A DNA stretch of 64,000 nt from Notospermus geniculatus (taxonomy: Eukaryota > Nemertea > Pilidiophora > Heteronemertea > Lineidae): the NCBI GenBank assembly GCA_002633025.1, contig NMRB01000437.1, forward strand, positions 104,748 through 168,747, read 5' to 3'. A program made the position numbers and the translations under genes. The notes under the pieces were generated by a model. It saw only the letters and a list, made by a program, of their open reading frames with translations. It made no database searches and was not told the DNA's origin. Below, one piece after another: positions 1-11,699 of the stretch (positions are counted from its first letter, which is position 1; the number at the start of each line of letters is the position of its first letter).

Positions 1-1110
1 TTGCTTATAATTTTGAAAATTTGAGAAACACAGAAGAACTACATTATGTTTGCAGGTTACAAACCCGAGCTGGTTGAGATTCTAATCTCTGGCGCTTGGT
101 TTATAGCCATGCCCCTCAATCCGTCATTCAACAATTAAGTGGATACTTTTTACAGGGGGATACTCTTTACTGTTACACCGGTAATACTTCACTATTTGCA
201 CATGACTGGACTGTGATTGATAAAATGTGTGTGTAACAGAACCCACTTTAACGACCTCATGGTTCATTCCTAATCTTATTAACAGCCAAGTGCAAACAGG
301 CGTTACACGACCTATTAGTTTGTGGTGAAAGACCTATTATGTAATACCATAGTCAGATTACATTGAGCAGTTGGAACTCTGGAACAGTCCCGTTCAGACG
401 ACAACTCTATTCCGCGTCCGCAAACGTCTCGTGGAAAAGCAGCTTTATAGGGCGGTTTTCCCAGTTGACCCGCAATGGTCTGAGCAGCGCCCCAACGTCT
501 CAGCCGTGGTATTTGGCAGTATACTAACTGCTAAATCTCTGAACGAAAGCGAGGCAGTGACGTAGGCGTAGCAGACGCGATATGAGAACACAATCACTAC
601 TTACGCACGATTAGTCAGGTGTTGAAGGTGCCGTGATGATTACATGTTGATGGAAGTTTCTCTGCGAAAATTGCCGAAAATTTCATCGAAATCGGTTCAG
701 TTTTGACCGAGGTATCGGTCGAAAGGTAACCTTGTGTTTTCGAAAATAGGCGCTCTTCAAAGTGCGTACACTTTCTTGGAATTGTATTTTGAAACTTCTG
801 CAATAGGTCATTCGGATTGTTTTAACATAGAAGAATCTACATGCGAAGCGTGGTTTTATGCATGCATGTCTGAGGGGTTGAAAAACCACCCCGAAACACA
901 TTTTGAATAAATCTCCCTCGCTTTATCCATTGTCTACCTGGTTCCATGGGCTCCGACGGTGGAGCTGCTGACTGACAGTAACATTTAAAGTGGCAGTCTG
1001 CTGATGGTGTCAATACATTCCACGGGAAGGTCCCCTGATTTAAGGGGGAAGCACAGAAAGAAAAAACGATCTCATATCGAGATAAAATGAATCTCCAACT
1101 CTTGTCCCTA
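1..1110. other. No gene recognised
   Basis: About 1.1 kb of intergenic sequence. Open frames here are short, overlap each other on both strands, and show no domain signature or convincing splice sites. Nothing supportable as a gene or RNA is seen. Confidence 0.5.
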
Positions 1111-1114
1111 AAAT

Positions 1115-1235
1115 GCATCCTCCCACAGCAGGGCTTTGGTCTCGTTCCTCTTCATACACTCCACACAAAGCCCTGCTGAAATTGTGTGAGCGGATGAAGA
1201 GGAGCGAGGTAAAAACTCCTGCTGTGGGAGGATGC
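1115..1235. repeat. Small foldback element with nested inverted repeats
   Basis: Outer arms at 1115-1132 and 1218-1235 (GCATCCTCCCACAGCAG and its complement) enclose a second inverted pair at 1126-1137 and 1167-1178 (CAGCAGGGCTTT and its complement). The 121 bp unit could form a branched cruciform. It looks like a non-autonomous foldback or MITE; no target duplication was clear. Confidence 0.6.
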
Positions 1236-1399
1236 TAAAATGAGTTGCTTTTGCAACTCCAATAGACATAACTGGGTCTCCACTTGAGATGACATTGTCT
1301 CCAACTGGTTAAAATGATTCTTAGCTGTCTCCACCGGATTGTCTGTTGTCTCGAATCAAATAAACAAGTGATGTCGCCATATATATAAAAAATGTTTCA

Positions 1400-1476
1400 C
1401 ACCCAGTGGGTTTCGAACCCAGGACCCTCTGATCGGAAGCCGGACACCAGAACCAACACACCACCGAGCTCCTCAT
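1400..1476 (-). repeat. tRNA-like SINE head
   Basis: Read on the minus strand it shows an A-box-like TGGTGTGTTGG and a canonical B box GGGTTCGAAACCC, followed by an AT-rich tail. The motif CGATCAGAGGGTCC before the B box also occurs in the SINE head at 14923, so the two are related. It is not a clean cloverleaf with an acceptor stem, so it is called a SINE rather than a functional tRNA. Confidence 0.6.
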
Positions 1477-1479
1477 GAA

Positions 1480-3134
1480 CAGATTTTGGTTCCCCTCGGT
1501 TTCTTTCCAATTTTCTCCAGCTGATGCCCTGTCCCATCGACTGGAGAACTGAGAAAACTCAAAATGAGTAGACTTTGTCTCCACTTCAGAATGAGACTCC
1601 AGTTGCAGTTATATCCAATCGATGCAAGAAAACTGGTAAAGCCTTAGAAAACTGGTACTCATTTCTGTGTTCGAATAGCAAAGAAACTCATTTTAGGGAC
1701 AAAATAGCAGGCTAGAAACTCATTTTAACTCAAGCTGAGATCGATTTTTTTCTGTGAGTCTAGGTACGGGTATTGGTGATATCCTGAGGATGTAAAAGGG
1801 CACGGCGAGACTCGATCCCCTAAAATTACCTAGTGCCCAAAACGTCGCTAGACTTGTGTGTAGTTATGACGAATTTTAACAACCTTCGCTTTCAAACGAC
1901 CACCAATTCTGCGCGGAGGACGAAATTTCTGAAATGATTTCTCTTCACTCGTTTCCATTATGCCAAAATAAAGTACACTTAATGGAACGCTCAATGTCTT
2001 AGCTAAATACTAATGAATGGTTTATGTGTGAATATGTGGTTGAATTTGAACGGTCTCATGGATAAACGCACGTTTGTGCGAGGTGTCCGATTTCTCGAAT
2101 GGGGTACTCGACAACCCTAGTCGAGGGGCCCGACCGCCTATTAGAAAAGGACCTTTGCGGGTCGACTGTTCCCATTGGAGCGTTTCCGTGCGTGGAAACG
2201 CTCCAATGGAAAGTTGCCCCAACAGCTTGAATCCAGAAATCATGCATGTGAGCCGTGCTGCGGACATGACCTCGACGAGACTAGTGTTTTGGCTGCACAC
2301 TCGTAGATTTATCTCACCGACGCGACTCGCAGTGATGATCTCAGTGAGCGTTTCGTCTGGGCGCTACCCGGCTTTAAGCGGCAGAAATAGGTGGAATATG
2401 GAGCAACTTACCTTCGCTGGTTTGAATGAATCTTTCCACAGTGTCTCCGAATGAGTGATCGAATGTTCTCCCTTTGGAAGCACACGGTTGAAACTGCGAA
2501 CAACACGGGATTTTCATGGGTTATAAACCCATCTGAAGAGTTTTATTTCAAAGGAAACAGGTGTATCTTGAATACGTGGGTCGTTTCAGGTGTATCCAAG
2601 TGTTGATTTCAAACCAGTCTGGTCAGCGAAAATCGAAATCTGTCATTAAGTACCAACCTCGATTTCGGGTTCTATCAGATTCATCAGATGGAAGAGTATA
2701 GGATATCCTCTGTCCATCCCGAAATTCCAACACCATACCATACCTCGGCTCGTGGTCGAGTTCTTTACCAGCGACAAACTGAAACATTGCGAAGCGTAGT
2801 CCGTAGGAATACTAAGCTACATGTAGCCAACAGAGTCTAACTCCCGAAAAAAAATCAACGAAAGAGTGAACCATTCAGCATGAACATACATGTACTGTAT
2901 CAACGATTTTTTATTATCGATAGGGGCGTATCTCAAATTTGGTGTTTTCAAATATCTCATCTTGAATTTAAAGGCATGCGACTAGGTTACATGCCGGGTA
3001 TGGGTAACCCATATTCAGAGGCCCTGAAAATCAAAAAATGGACTTGACTCATCACTCTTGATCCCATATGTTGGTGTCATGCTGATATCGATATGTCTGA
3101 TGTGATATTTTCAAGTATCATAATATATATATAT
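1480..3134. other. No gene; intergenic sequence
   Basis: No exon is recognised. Overlapping frames at 2022-2454 on both strands are shadows created by the self-complementary stretch around 2172-2209. The rest is unremarkable AT-rich sequence. Confidence 0.5.
2172..2209. repeat. Perfect 16-bp hairpin
   Basis: CCATTGGAGCGTTTCC at 2172-2187 is followed by a 6-base loop and its exact complement at 2194-2209. It is probably the remnant of a small palindromic element; it is not at a gene end, so a terminator role is not supported. Confidence 0.7.
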
Positions 3135-3135
3135 A

Positions 3136-4866
3136 CAGGGTGTCCCAGAAAAAAAACTAATCCTGAGGAAAAGGGTTAATATGACCAAGTCCTGAGATGT
3201 ATCACTATAACAATTTCCCATAAAGTAGGAGCAATGTGCTTTCCAATGATAACTTGATGACATTCTTCCAGCCATGCATCACAGAGCACCATGTTTTGAA
3301 AATGCCATATCCAAGCCCATTTGTTACAGTTCATGCATGGTAAAACTTTGGAGTCGAAGATAAGATATCAGAGCTCAGCCAAACATGAACAGAGAAACAA
3401 GACGTTTGTGAATTTATCATTTTTTTTCAATCAGGATATTCGCAAATCACAGAAATCAGGCACCAACACCTTCCACGTGTTCACGTGTCCGCCTCCCCTT
3501 TCGATGCAAATTTCACAACGGCAGCACATGTCAGCCACAGCTGCTCATCTCACCATTGCAGGAGCCTGGAGCAAGATGTCCGTCTCGTGTTCAATGCGGG
3601 CTTTCACTGGTCCATCCCAACTGTAACAAATAGGCTTCCGCACACTTTTTCCAAATAAAAATGGTCCATGGACCATGTGCTCACCCGTTTGGAAATACGT
3701 GTAATAGTGTAATTACAGAGAGAGTGTACATGTCAGCAGAAATCTTTTTTTGATGTCAGTTATAAGCAATCTGGGTCGAGTCATTCCCAGGTGGCAGGAC
3801 TTCAACAACGATTTTTGTGTTATACCACCTGGCGGCCATATTGGATGTCCGATCCGGCCAAAACTTCACATGTATATAAAGGTCATCTACAGGGAGCCAC
3901 ATAGCACATTTGAGCGCTCTGGGTCAAGTCATTCTTTAGCTATAGCACATTTTTTTTATTTTCGTTTTACGCCACCTGGCGGCCATACTTTAAGTTTAAT
4001 CATGCCGAAATTTGACGTGCTTCTAAAGCTTATCTAGATGGAGGTAAATATCAAGATTGAGCACTCTGGGTCAAGCTGTTCCTGATTTATAGCACTTGGA
4101 TGATTTTCAGTTTACGCCACCTGGCGGCCATATTGGATGTCCGATTGGGCCGAAACTCGGTATTTTTGAAGGTACCCCTCTAATAAATGTTTATGCAAGA
4201 TATGAAGACGCTCGGTGAAATAATGAAGAACTGTGGAAGGTTCGTTACTTTTGTGGAACTTTGACCTCTGTGACTTTGAAAAGTAGGTCAAATCAAAAAC
4301 CCGTCACAAATGTTATGTATCCTAATTAGATACACCTATGATAAAAATTTCAAGATGATCCAGTCATTAGTTCAGGAGTTACTGCACTTTTTGCGTTTTT
4401 GGTTTTGGCCACCTGGAGCCAAGCCAAGAATCGAATTGGCCCGAAACTTTTTTTTTTTAAATATTGAGTTGAGAACCGAGCGCCAAATTCGGCATTATTG
4501 GTTCTATAGACAACATTGGGCGATTTTAATGTAATGCCTTTGGCCCGAAACTTGGTATCATAGGTCATCTGACCTAGGGGTATATGTGTACCAAGTTTCA
4601 GATCAATAGCTCCAGCGGTTACGAAACGTGCCTTGCTAACGTCCAACATGTCCAATGACGGACGACGACGGACGCTGCACCACGACAAAAGCTCGCGGGG
4701 GAGGTAAAAATGGTGCTCTGCGATGCATGACTGGAAGAATGTCGAAGGTATCACTTGAAAGCACATTGCGCATACTTTATGGTAAACCCATTGTTATTGT
4801 AATATGTCTGAGGACTTGGTCATATTAACCTTTTTCGCAGGATTAGTTTTTTTCCGGAACTCCCTG
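3136..4866. mobile_element. Mariner-like non-autonomous element with ~150 bp inverted ends
   Basis: The left end CAGGGTGTCCCAGAAA and right end (minus) CAGGGAGTTCCGGAAA start inverted repeats that stay similar for about 150 bp (AACTAATCCTG, TTAATATGACCAAGTCCT, CATTCTTCCAGNCATGCATC). The element is flanked by TA on both sides, as in Tc1/mariner insertions. The interior has no transposase; it holds about four spaced copies of a module containing CCACCTGGCGGCCATATTGG (near 3827, 3971, 4117; a variant near 4410). Open frames inside are repeat-derived. Confidence 0.75.
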
Positions 4867-4869
4867 TAT

Positions 4870-7064
4870 AGTGTAACTAGAGGCATCGCAGATGCCGTAG
4901 GCTTGCCCGTGTGGAATGTTTAATTAGGGCAAAGTTTACCTTCATAGGCAGAAGGGGCAGGACGACATTCCATTGAACTTATCCCCACTCGCAGCTGTGG
5001 CTGCCTGACCAAGACCACCAAATAACGTAGACTGCAGGGGTGTGGCTAGCATACTATGGCCTGGGGGATGACTGAGTCTTTAAGAGCAAAGTTAGAGAGG
5101 GGTCTGGGGTCCCCCTCCAGCAAAAAAATTGAAAATCTGCATGCATCTCAAAGGATGCATTTCCCCCACATCTGACACCATGTGACCAACTCAGCTCGAA
5201 GAGGGAAAACGACCTTTTAGAGGAAAAAAATATTTTGTCCCTCGGGGGGGGGGGTCGCCCCTGTCCGCCCCCCACCACCACCCACTAGCTATGCCCCTGA
5301 TGTAGGCCTATGCCATGTACCACTGGGTTTGACCCCTTTCAGGCAGGTGAGCAAGGGCATGGTTCCCAGTTCAAGTAATTGACCTGGTGATCCCCAGCAA
5401 GCGGGTAATGGGGATAAGCGGGTAAGCGTAGCAAGCGGGTAATGGGGATTTCCCAGATTAAAAAGACAAAACAATATTTTCCTCTAAAATGGTCATTCCC
5501 CCTCTTCAAGTCAAAGTTATTGTGTCAGATGGGGGAAAATGCATCTGAGAGGATCTATATTTTTAATTTTGTTCTGGGGAGGACCCCCAGCCCCGCCTCC
5601 CAGATCAATCAACTTTGCCCCCAGGCCATAAAAGCTAGCTATGCCCCTGACGCCGTTTGCCATTCACTGTTGTTTGCTGTCCTTGAAAGTTCAACATTGT
5701 CTCCAGTGAGGATGGCTAAACCACAGCCTCGACAGAATTGGTTCTGACACCAATGGTTCTGTCTGTGGTTTACCATGAAATAAAAAAAAATTAAATTTCT
5801 TGGCGATATGCCAGGGCCGGCGCGGCCGGGGGGGGGGGTAGGGGGGTATTTACCCCCTCAATAATTGTGGGTGATGTGCCCTTTTTGGGTGGGGTGCCCT
5901 TTTGAAAAGGGCACGCAAATCCCAAAAGGGCACTTTGCACGCCCCTCCAAGTGTTATGTCCATCGACCCCCGCCCAGATGCCAGGAAATCGCGTTTCCGG
6001 TACTTCAGAATCAAAATTTTCTCGGGGAGCAGGGCATTTTGGTTCGTTGTGCTTTGAAATTATACTTAACCTAATCTCTCCAGACCCGTACCTAGCATAG
6101 GGATGGGGAGGGGGGGGGCACACGCCCCCCCCCGCCCAGGCCAATCGTTCAAAAACATTTTTTTCAGCAAAATCAAATGGGAAAAAAGATCATTACTGTT
6201 CGTGTCTCAGGGTGCAGGAAATTGACCTAAAATCACATCTCAGAGCTTCTAATTTTCAAAATTAAAACCGGCCTCTTCGGCGCCATGCTGGAAGGCGAAG
6301 CACACGTCCGTTCAGCTTATCTGCTTAAAATGCCTTCCTAGTGAAAAAAAGCTAGCTACGCGGCCCTACTCTCGTTCTGTATGTAGGTGCCCCTATTGAT
6401 GGTGTACCCCCTCAATGGAAAGGTGGCCGCGCCGGCCCTGTATGCTGCTGATTCGAAGAAATGAGCCATTACCACTCCACTCAGGAAGCAAACAGCACCT
6501 TGTCACTAGCGCCAATAGATAGCTAATTGTTCCTTCTCGTCTGGTTTTATCACTTTATGCCGTGTAAAACGGTTTATCTCTTCGCAAACAGGTGAAATGC
6601 GTCGATATCGACGACGTTTTACAGCACCCAGGTTTTACGACTATACTTAAGCATGGGGACAAAGTACTCGAAGATTCCTGGGGCGAGAGTGGTCGCGGTA
6701 TTATTAATTATGATAATCTCCTCGCCAAGGCCACTCTCCCACGGACGCGTGCAGCCGCTTTGCCGTCTTCGACGATGTTATATGGCGAACGCTGCTCAGA
6801 AGAATGCTCTCGGTTCCCCCTCCTTCGAAATAGGCTTGCCACGCATGCGCGGGCAAGCCTAAAAATCATGGTGCTTATTTTGATTTCCAAGCCCCATTGA
6901 TACTGGTACCTGCTTGGCTGATACAACCACCAAAATCAGGCCTGATGCGGGATTTCAGTTGTTGGGTCCGTATCAGGCCAGCCAAATCAGGCCCGATACA
7001 AATTTTGTCTGTTGGATCCGTATCGGTCCAGCCTCCAGTTTACGCTACAAGTTCCAAAACTTCA
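4870..7064. repeat. G/C-homopolymer dispersed repeats, no gene
   Basis: Several related modules with GGGGGAGGACCCCC, AAAATGCATCTGAGAGGAT and G or C runs occur at 5054-5290 (inverted) and 5440-5660; a further copy lies at 16600-16795. A second G-rich repeat around 5820-6430 has inverted GGCCGGCGCGGCC-type ends. An open frame at 6592-6900 follows an AG but has no recognisable domain and is not called. Confidence 0.5.
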
Positions 7065-7066
7065 TA

Positions 7067-8151
7067 CAGTAGAACTCGCGTAACTCGACGTCGTATAACC
7101 CGTCACTGTGCACAAGTCGGCACCTGCCAGAAAGTCCCAATTAACTACAACGTTAATTCCATTTAAAAATATGCACACAAGTCGTCATTCGTAAGTCGTC
7201 ATTTAACACAAGTCGTCACTAACCTGACAGTCCCGTGTAATAGAAAAGTCATATAAACGTACACCTGTAACTCGTCACCGCCGGAAAATGATTTGACGGA
7301 TGTTGCATCAGCGATTCAATGAATCTCGCTCAGCTGCACCTCATTCCGCAATTGGCGAAACGCACCACACAGGTTTCCTTGAACCCTCCCGACTTGAGTC
7401 CGGTCCAGTTTTGATGCACTTATTGTGTTAGGGAAACAATTCCTTCCTCACACTGAACTATCAAAGTTTCCCCAACTGATGGCCTGATGTGAAATACATG
7501 GTATTCCTTGACAGACGACGTTATCTCGTCAGTACTCATTGGTGCACGCTTGTTTCTGCAGCCCACACAGATCAAAGATGATGTATAGACGTACGTGCAC
7601 ATGTACAATGCAGGGAAACCAGGAATTCCCAGCACAGACATCAAGTCGTCACTGATGAGTAAAGCCTCGTTTATGTCGTTCTTGCGTACAGTCAGAACTA
7701 GTTGGCAACTGATAATCGGCGCGTAGTTGGAACTAATTAGTCACAACTACAAGGTGACATAAGCTCTCGGGCGTCAGCGAGTAACTGGTTGCCAACTAGT
7801 TGCAAACTAAAAATTCCCAGATCCTGAAAGTCGCACAAGTTCAACTTACTTAAAATCAAAAGAAATCTGTGTCGACATAAGCACTCAAAAGACGGCGATA
7901 TACTAGTTCCAGGTAGTTGCGACCGATCGGTATTTTTCTAGTCGGTGGCGACGTAAGTTTACAGTTGCAACTAGTTGACGCTATTTCTATCACAGCGTAG
8001 GGCGACATAAGCGAGGCTTTAGACTGCAAGTCGTCATTTTGACGAGTTTACATGCAAGTCGTCATCATGACGAGTTATCTTTACTCGTCCTTCTTGTAAG
8101 TCGTCAAAAAATTCCCAGTCCCGAAGGTGCCGAGTTAGGCGAGTTCTACTG
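7067..8151. mobile_element. pogo/Tigger-like TIR element (non-autonomous)
   Basis: The ends are CAGTAGAACTCGCGTAACTCG at 7067 and its near complement CGAGTTAGGCGAGTTCTACTG ending at 8151, both flanked by TA. The CAGT...AACTCG end is typical of pogo-type Tc1/mariner elements. The interior carries repeated AAGTCGTCAT motifs near both ends and no transposase. A second element at 7662-8019 sits inside it. Confidence 0.75.
7662..8019. mobile_element. MITE nested in the pogo-like element
   Basis: Inverted ends AAGCCTCGTTTATGTCG and CGACATAAGCGAGGCTT are flanked by TA at 7660-7661 and 8020-8021. At about 358 bp without coding capacity it is a Tc1/mariner-type MITE that inserted after the surrounding element. 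Confidence 0.75.
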
Positions 8152-8642
8152 TACTTCTCCTTTTTTAGTTCGGCTGTGTCTACCGATATCAAAATTTGGC
8201 TTCCAGAGTTGATCACAGGATTTTGTGCTCTAAATGAAAAACATGGCCTAGTTCCGAAACTTCATAATTCTACGTTCTTACATGAGCTCTGTCTACTGAT
8301 ACCAAACAGAGATGATTTCATGCACCTAATTTTGTGGTCACATCATAAAATGAAAACCATGGCGTAGGCCCCTGGTTCCATATCCATAAACATACTTACG
8401 TCAAAGTGTGATAGTTATATTTTCTGTTGAACAAAGGATAACAGTCGCACTTAGAGTAAAGTGGTTTTGATCGATATGAGCCCTGGGTTATTTATTGTCT
8501 ATTACATATAGGGAATTCATCGTTGATAAAAACCACTTCACCGAGAAATTGATACAGACCAGGTATATGTATTGTGAAATATACAATATGCCTGCTGTTT
8601 AATTTAATTGTTAGTCCACATGCTGACCTCTCCACAGCTTAA

Positions 8643-9023
8643 AGCGAATGGCTCGTGGGGTTTGTTTACATTTTTGGTGGTACCTTCCATAGAGAGTGAA
8701 TCTAGCCTCCAGGCAAAGTCGTTCTCCAGCCATATGCAACACCTGTACAAATATGCGAATGTAAACACTGGGGACGAGGTTCAATTAAAAAATTGTTAAA
8801 ATGGGTTAATGACGTTTTCAAATTCAGTAGGTCAAGATGTACATTTTGTACTATTCCCATTGATTTTGAAGCGGCAGATTTTGCAGAATACGCCTCCGAA
8901 GTTTGGCTGTCTAATGCATTTCCCATTAAACTAAAATCCTTCTTTTGCCTTTTTCTCAAAATGGTGCTTGATATCGATGACCAACTGTCATGGTGCCACA
9001 ACAAACCCCGCGAGCCATTCGCT
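8643..9023. mobile_element. TTAA-flanked MITE (piggyBac-like), family 1
   Basis: TTAA at 8639-8642 and 9024-9027 flank inverted ends AGCGAATGGCTCGTGGGGTT and AACCCCGCGAGCCATTCGCT. TTAA target duplications are characteristic of piggyBac-type insertion. There is no transposase. Open frames on both strands inside are not conserved-looking. Confidence 0.7.
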
Positions 9024-9254
9024 TTAAGGTAAACAGATCTCCATACTTATCAAATATCTATGAATGTTTGAGCGTCCGAGATATGGATTTTTCACTTCAT
9101 TCTATTCTTTTAGATGCCTCCGAATGGAGATGCTGAACATGCTATCGTCTTTAGTGCACTGTTATAAATAAGAAATGGCCATAAGGGGTCAATGCATTGC
9201 AATAGATAAACCAACAACAATGTCATTGTAATTCATGTGAGTATCATATTTGCC

Positions 9255-9511
9255 TCAACAAGCAGGTATGTTGCAGTACTGGTCTCCATACTCCGTAAAG
9301 CACCAAGGCCCTCTCGGATGTTTGTGATAGGTGTCAGGGTGTCTGCAGTACGAGGATGCTTCCTCTACGGTACCATCGGGGAACATGAAGTTCCCCCAGT
9401 AGGGCGAGTCTTTCCAGGGACGGCACGGCAAGCCGGTGGACGAATTGTTCTCGTGACCGCTGTACGAATATCCATTCGCTGTACTTTTGCACTCAACAGT
9501 GGGTACAGGAG
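9255..9511 (-). CDS. Kringle-domain protein, terminal exon
   Basis: Read on the minus strand from the acceptor TTTTCAG, the exon encodes PVPTVECKSTANGYSY, then STGLPCRPW, then SSYCRHPD, PRGPWCFT and DQYCNIPAC before a TGA. The spacing of cysteines with YxG, PCxxW, YCRxPD and PWCFT is the kringle signature, a disulphide-rich extracellular binding module of about 80 residues. The domain is complete except possibly for the closing Cys pattern and sits at the extreme C-terminus. The exon starts in phase 1, usual for kringles, and joins in frame to the exon ending at 9753. Found by reading the minus strand; no methionine start lies in this exon. Confidence 0.85.
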
Positions 9512-9752
9512 CTGAAAACAGACGAAACAGATAGTGCTAACAAAGAAAATAAGATAGGCTAAACCTTACACCAAGACTTGTCGGTGACATTTAGAAGGAC
9601 ATGGTATGGAGGGATACAGACACACATGTGGTGGTTTCCTCGGCCTCGCCGCGGCAGCCATTGCTTTGGGTCATGGAAAGGATTCAAACTGCTATATTAC
9701 ATCCGGTACAGGAGGCACCATGTCACTGTCAAAGACTTCATGGAATACTTAC

Positions 9753-9969
9753 AAGTATCATTATTGAAACACACGTCGATCTCTAGCCCCTCGAACCGCG
9801 GTGCCTTTGCTGATACCGACTTTTCGACAACCAGTCGGAGGTACTTAACTTGGACGCCACGACAGGCATGGGGGCACCTGCCACCGTCCATCCTAAAGTA
9901 GGTCCTCTGCGGCCAGAATGTCGAGTCCAAGTGCACATCGTCGTCGGACAATCTCTCACCGAGTATATT
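9753..9969 (-). CDS. Exon upstream of kringle exon, possible F5/8C-like C-terminal half
   Basis: Acceptor TTCTAG precedes NILGERLSDDDVHLDSTFW; the exon continues YLRLVVEKSV and FEGLEIDVCFNNDT and ends at donor ACTT/GTAAGT. Its phase 1 end matches the kringle exon exactly (T plus CT gives Ser). The closing strand pattern (YLRL...FEGLEIDVC) resembles the last strands of a discoidin (F5/8 type C) domain, but this is only an inference. Further 5' exons probably lie at higher coordinates, perhaps in the N gap. Confidence 0.7.
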
Positions 9970-10117
9970 CTAGAACAGAATGTGTTTGTGCCATTTACGG
10001 GAAAACATAGAGGGGAACTACATTCACATGGTGCTTCTTCAGTCCATTTATTTTCGACTTCGACATCGTGTCGTTCATTCTGATATAATACGGACAGGCG
10101 TCTCCGAATTTCGCAAA

Positions 10118-10206
10118 TTTTCGACCCCTACCGGGGTCTTCCTCAGGCACTTTCTAGTGCCTTACTATAGAAAGTGCCTCAGGAAGATCCCGGTTGGGGT
10201 CGAAAA
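10118..10206. repeat. Decayed member of the GACCCC/GGGGTC palindromic element family
   Basis: Arms TTTCGACCCCTACCGGGGTC...GGCACTTT and AAAGTGCC...GATCCCGGTTGGGGTCGAAA pair with few mismatches around a short centre. The conserved mini-hairpin GACCCC-NNCC-GGGGTC is the same as in the full elements at 52083 and 58856. Outside 10206 the right arm is lost, so this copy is truncated. Confidence 0.65.
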
Positions 10207-10544
10207 GGGGCTGGGCAGAAATTAAGGGTTGTTACAAGTTCGGCATAACTCTGAAACTACTGCTTCGATTTCCTTGAAACTCGCACAGATGATGCTTCTT
10301 ACTGAATGATTAACAATTATGATGACACAAAAATAATTGCATTGCTCATTACTAATTAGGGAGACAATGCCAGATTTCAGAGGCCCAGAAAGACAAGGAA
10401 TACTCATTATTTCACCGCAGAATTTCACCTGGGCCTATGTCACGTAAAATGCTTACAATGTTGTGTGATAGAGTTAATTGTTTTAATCCTTTTCTACAAA
10501 AAAATGTATTTTAGATTTTTGGTTCAAATGCCTAACCTCTGCAA

Positions 10545-11325
10545 NNNNNNNNNNNNNNNNNNNNNNNNNNNNNNNNNNNNNNNNNNNNNNNNNNNNNNNN
10601 NNNNNNNNNNNNNNNNNNNNNNNNNNNNNNNNNNNNNNNNNNNNNNNNNNNNNNNNNNNNNNNNNNNNNNNNNNNNNNNNNNNNNNNNNNNNNNNNNNNN
10701 NNNNNNNNNNNNNNNNNNNNNNNNNNNNNNNNNNNNNNNNNNNNNNNNNNNNNNNNNNNNNNNNNNNNNNNNNNNNNNNNNNNNNNNNNNNNNNNNNNNN
10801 NNNNNNNNNNNNNNNNNNNNNNNNNNNNNNNNNNNNNNNNNNNNNNNNNNNNNNNNNNNNNNNNNNNNNNNNNNNNNNNNNNNNNNNNNNNNNNNNNNNN
10901 NNNNNNNNNNNNNNNNNNNNNNNNNNNNNNNNNNNNNNNNNNNNNNNNNNNNNNNNNNNNNNNNNNNNNNNNNNNNNNNNNNNNNNNNNNNNNNNNNNNN
11001 NNNNNNNNNNNNNNNNNNNNNNNNNNNNNNNNNNNNNNNNNNNNNNNNNNNNNNNNNNNNNNNNNNNNNNNNNNNNNNNNNNNNNNNNNNNNNNNNNNNN
11101 NNNNNNNNNNNNNNNNNNNNNNNNNNNNNNNNNNNNNNNNNNNNNNNNNNNNNNNNNNNNNNNNNNNNNNNNNNNNNNNNNNNNNNNNNNNNNNNNNNNN
11201 NNNNNNNNNNNNNNNNNNNNNNNNNNNNNNNNNNNNNNNNNNNNNNNNNNNNNNNNNNNNNNNNNNNNNNNNNNNNNNNNNNNNNNNNNNNNNNNNNNNN
11301 NNNNNNNNNNNNNNNNNNNNNNNNN
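10545..11325. other. Assembly gap (N run)
   Basis: 781 unknown bases. Any open frames spanning it are artefacts. It lies upstream of the kringle gene in its reading direction and could hide an exon. Confidence 0.99.
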
Positions 11326-11458
11326 CGATGGATGTGCAAATCTAATCTGAGACATTGGCTCTGCACATAGGGTCACTGCCGAGAGCATTGTCATATGCTC
11401 ATGACTTCTTAATGTACACACACTGATCATAAGTATTGCAACATAGGTTTTTTATTAA

Positions 11459-11667
11459 AGGGCCTCTAGAGGCAGCTTTTTAGTGCATATTGATATGATT
11501 ACTAACACAGAATTGGTGGCATGGGGATGCAACTTGGGAATCGTTTTTTAAGTAAAATTTCATCACTGTCAACATTTGATCCACAAATCATGAGTTCATG
11601 GTTACTAGCGCCACATGTTGTTGCAGTAATGATAGTAGCCTAATAACAAGCTGCCTCTAGAGGCCCT
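11459..11667. mobile_element. TTAA-flanked MITE (piggyBac-like), family 2
   Basis: TTAA at 11455-11458 and 11668-11671 flank perfect inverted ends AGGGCCTCTAGAGGCAGC and its complement. The element is 209 bp with no coding capacity. Exact TTAA duplication supports piggyBac-type mobilisation. Confidence 0.8.
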
Positions 11668-11699
11668 TTAATTTTTCGGTAGTCAATCATAATTGAGAC

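Noticed and set aside
2022-2454. Overlapping ORFs on both strands
   Set aside because: Created by self-complementary sequence around 2172-2209; no domain or splice support.
10465-11430. Frames of 280-315 codons on both strands
   Set aside because: They span the N gap and consist almost wholly of unknown residues.
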